From an uncultured Dysgonomonas sp. (GTDB lineage: Bacteria > Bacteroidota > Bacteroidia > Bacteroidales > Dysgonomonadaceae): DNA of 7,146 bases. The notes below the pieces were generated by a model. That model ran no database searches, had not been told where the DNA came from, and saw only the letters and a program-made list of their open reading frames with translations. This document shows, in pieces, positions 6,418-7,146 of this stretch (its first letter is position 1; each line of letters begins with the position of its first letter). The translations under genes and the position numbers were made by a program. The stretch lies in contig CALYRA010000054.1 in assembly GCA_945292135.1 (NCBI GenBank), forward strand, positions 1-7,146, read 5' to 3'.

Positions 6418-7146
6418 CTATTCTTTAACACATCGTACATTCATACCCGTTCCTGTTTGCATTTGAGCAGATGATATTTTATTCTGAGATATAGAAATAA
6501 CGGAAACATTACCCATATGATCCAACTGACCTCTTGATGCTGTCAATAATAAACATTCTGATCCTACATTATCCAAACTTGGTTCACCTAAATTCCACAA
6601 AGAATTCAAATGTCCTGTAGCGGGAAAATATCCCATTTGAAAATTTGATCTTTCACCAAATATAGCTCCTTGATTCCAAGAATAACCATAATCTGTGTTA
6701 GTTCCTGCAATCAGACCATTATAAAGAAAAGGCCAATTATTTTTACTTAAATTATTCTGCACATCATATGAAGGAGGGTATACGCGTGGAACACACCATC
6801 CTTCGGGGCAAGGATCAAATAAAGATTTACAATTCGACTCTTGTCCCCATATATCAAAATAAAAATTTTTATCTAAGGTCTGATTAGGACTAAACTGATA
6901 CCACTCCCCTGTTTCACCACCTCCTCCAATATATGCCCAAGGATTTTTGATTGAATTGGCGTAAGTCACATCAAATGGTTGATTAAAATCATTCAATTTA
7001 TTCTGTTTGTAATCAGGCAACATAGCGCCCATAAGATTGGTTGGCTTTGATCCCGAAAAATTCGCCAGTCGTGGCGATGGATCTTTTCGTCCAAATAAAT
7101 AATATAAACCTATTGTTTTAGGATTTTCGGCTGCTGTTGCTGCTTT
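6418..7146 (-). CDS. Surface protein with FISUMP/fimbrillin-like C-terminus (5' end outside window)
   Basis: The open frame runs from the window edge to TAG at 6418-6420, giving the last 242 residues; the true start, with any lipoprotein or signal peptide, lies beyond 7146. The first internal ATG (7032) is not the start, because the 38 upstream codons are open and match the family. Recognisable pieces are GLYYLFGRKDP (about 13-23), DPCPEGWCVPR (111-121) and a C-terminal NVRCVKE. This combination is typical of Bacteroidales exported proteins with a FISUMP-type or fimbrillin-associated C-terminal domain, whose roles are mostly unknown and often tied to surface fibres. Five cysteines (106, 113, 118, 198, 239) fit an exported, possibly disulfide-bonded fold. 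The residue after GW, usually Arg in my memory of the motif, is Cys118 here. The segment is rich in Asn, Gly, Trp and Tyr, as expected for a beta-rich surface domain. The exact family name is uncertain. Confidence 0.75.
   Translation of the reverse strand, partial: KAATAAENPKTIGLYYLFGRKDPSPRLANFSGSKPTNLMGAMLPDYKQNKLNDFNQPFDVTYANSIKNPWAYIGGGGETGEWYQFSPNQTLDKNFYFDIWGQESNCKSLFDPCPEGWCVPRVYPPSYDVQNNLSKNNWPFLYNGLIAGTNTDYGYSWNQGAIFGERSNFQMGYFPATGHLNSLWNLGEPSLDNVGSECLLLTASRGQLDHMGNVSVISISQNKISSAQMQTGTGMNVRCVKE

Overview
The window looks like chromosomal DNA from an AT-rich member of the Bacteroidota, most likely order Bacteroidales; the genus cannot be fixed from sequence alone. Three things point there. 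Exact matches to the Bacteroidota housekeeping -7 box TAnnTTTG lie upstream of two genes. The starts have A/T-rich leaders without clear Shine-Dalgarno sites. The protein families also fit: a Bacteroidota-style UvrA paralog, a 341-residue branched-chain aminotransferase with the DECGPANFFG signature, and the C-terminus of a cell-surface protein with the DPCPEGW and NVRCVKE motifs common in Bacteroidales exported proteins.

Layout. The left part (about 57-2918, plus strand) is a complete uvrA-family gene of 929 residues with its promoter. It is followed at once (2945-3657) by the decayed remains of a gene of unknown function, readable as one protein only if two in-frame stop codons and one frameshift are ignored. 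A perfect 20-bp A/T-only inverted repeat overlaps the last codons of that relic. The AT-rich stretch from 3658 to 4340 has no convincing long gene. It does contain an ordered set of signals: a possible ECF-sigma-type promoter, a small hairpin, an 18-codon ORF and a strong intrinsic terminator. Together these could define a short independent transcript of about 195 nt.

The right part lies on the minus strand. ilvE (5139-6164) and lptB (4341-5114) are 24 bp apart and probably form one operon, with a TAnnTTTG promoter before ilvE and a strong hairpin terminator after lptB. The last feature (6418-7146) is the C-terminal 242 residues of a surface protein cut by the window edge.

The genes do not form one pathway. 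uvrA concerns DNA repair, ilvE branched-chain amino-acid metabolism, lptB LPS export, and the last gene the cell surface. I see no mobile element, CRISPR array, tRNA or rRNA, and no clearly new multi-gene system. The most interesting items are the unexplained promoter-to-terminator unit at 3752-3981, the broken gene next to uvrA, and the altered residues in this UvrA: a Gln in place of the first ATPase domain's switch histidine, and lost zinc cysteines.
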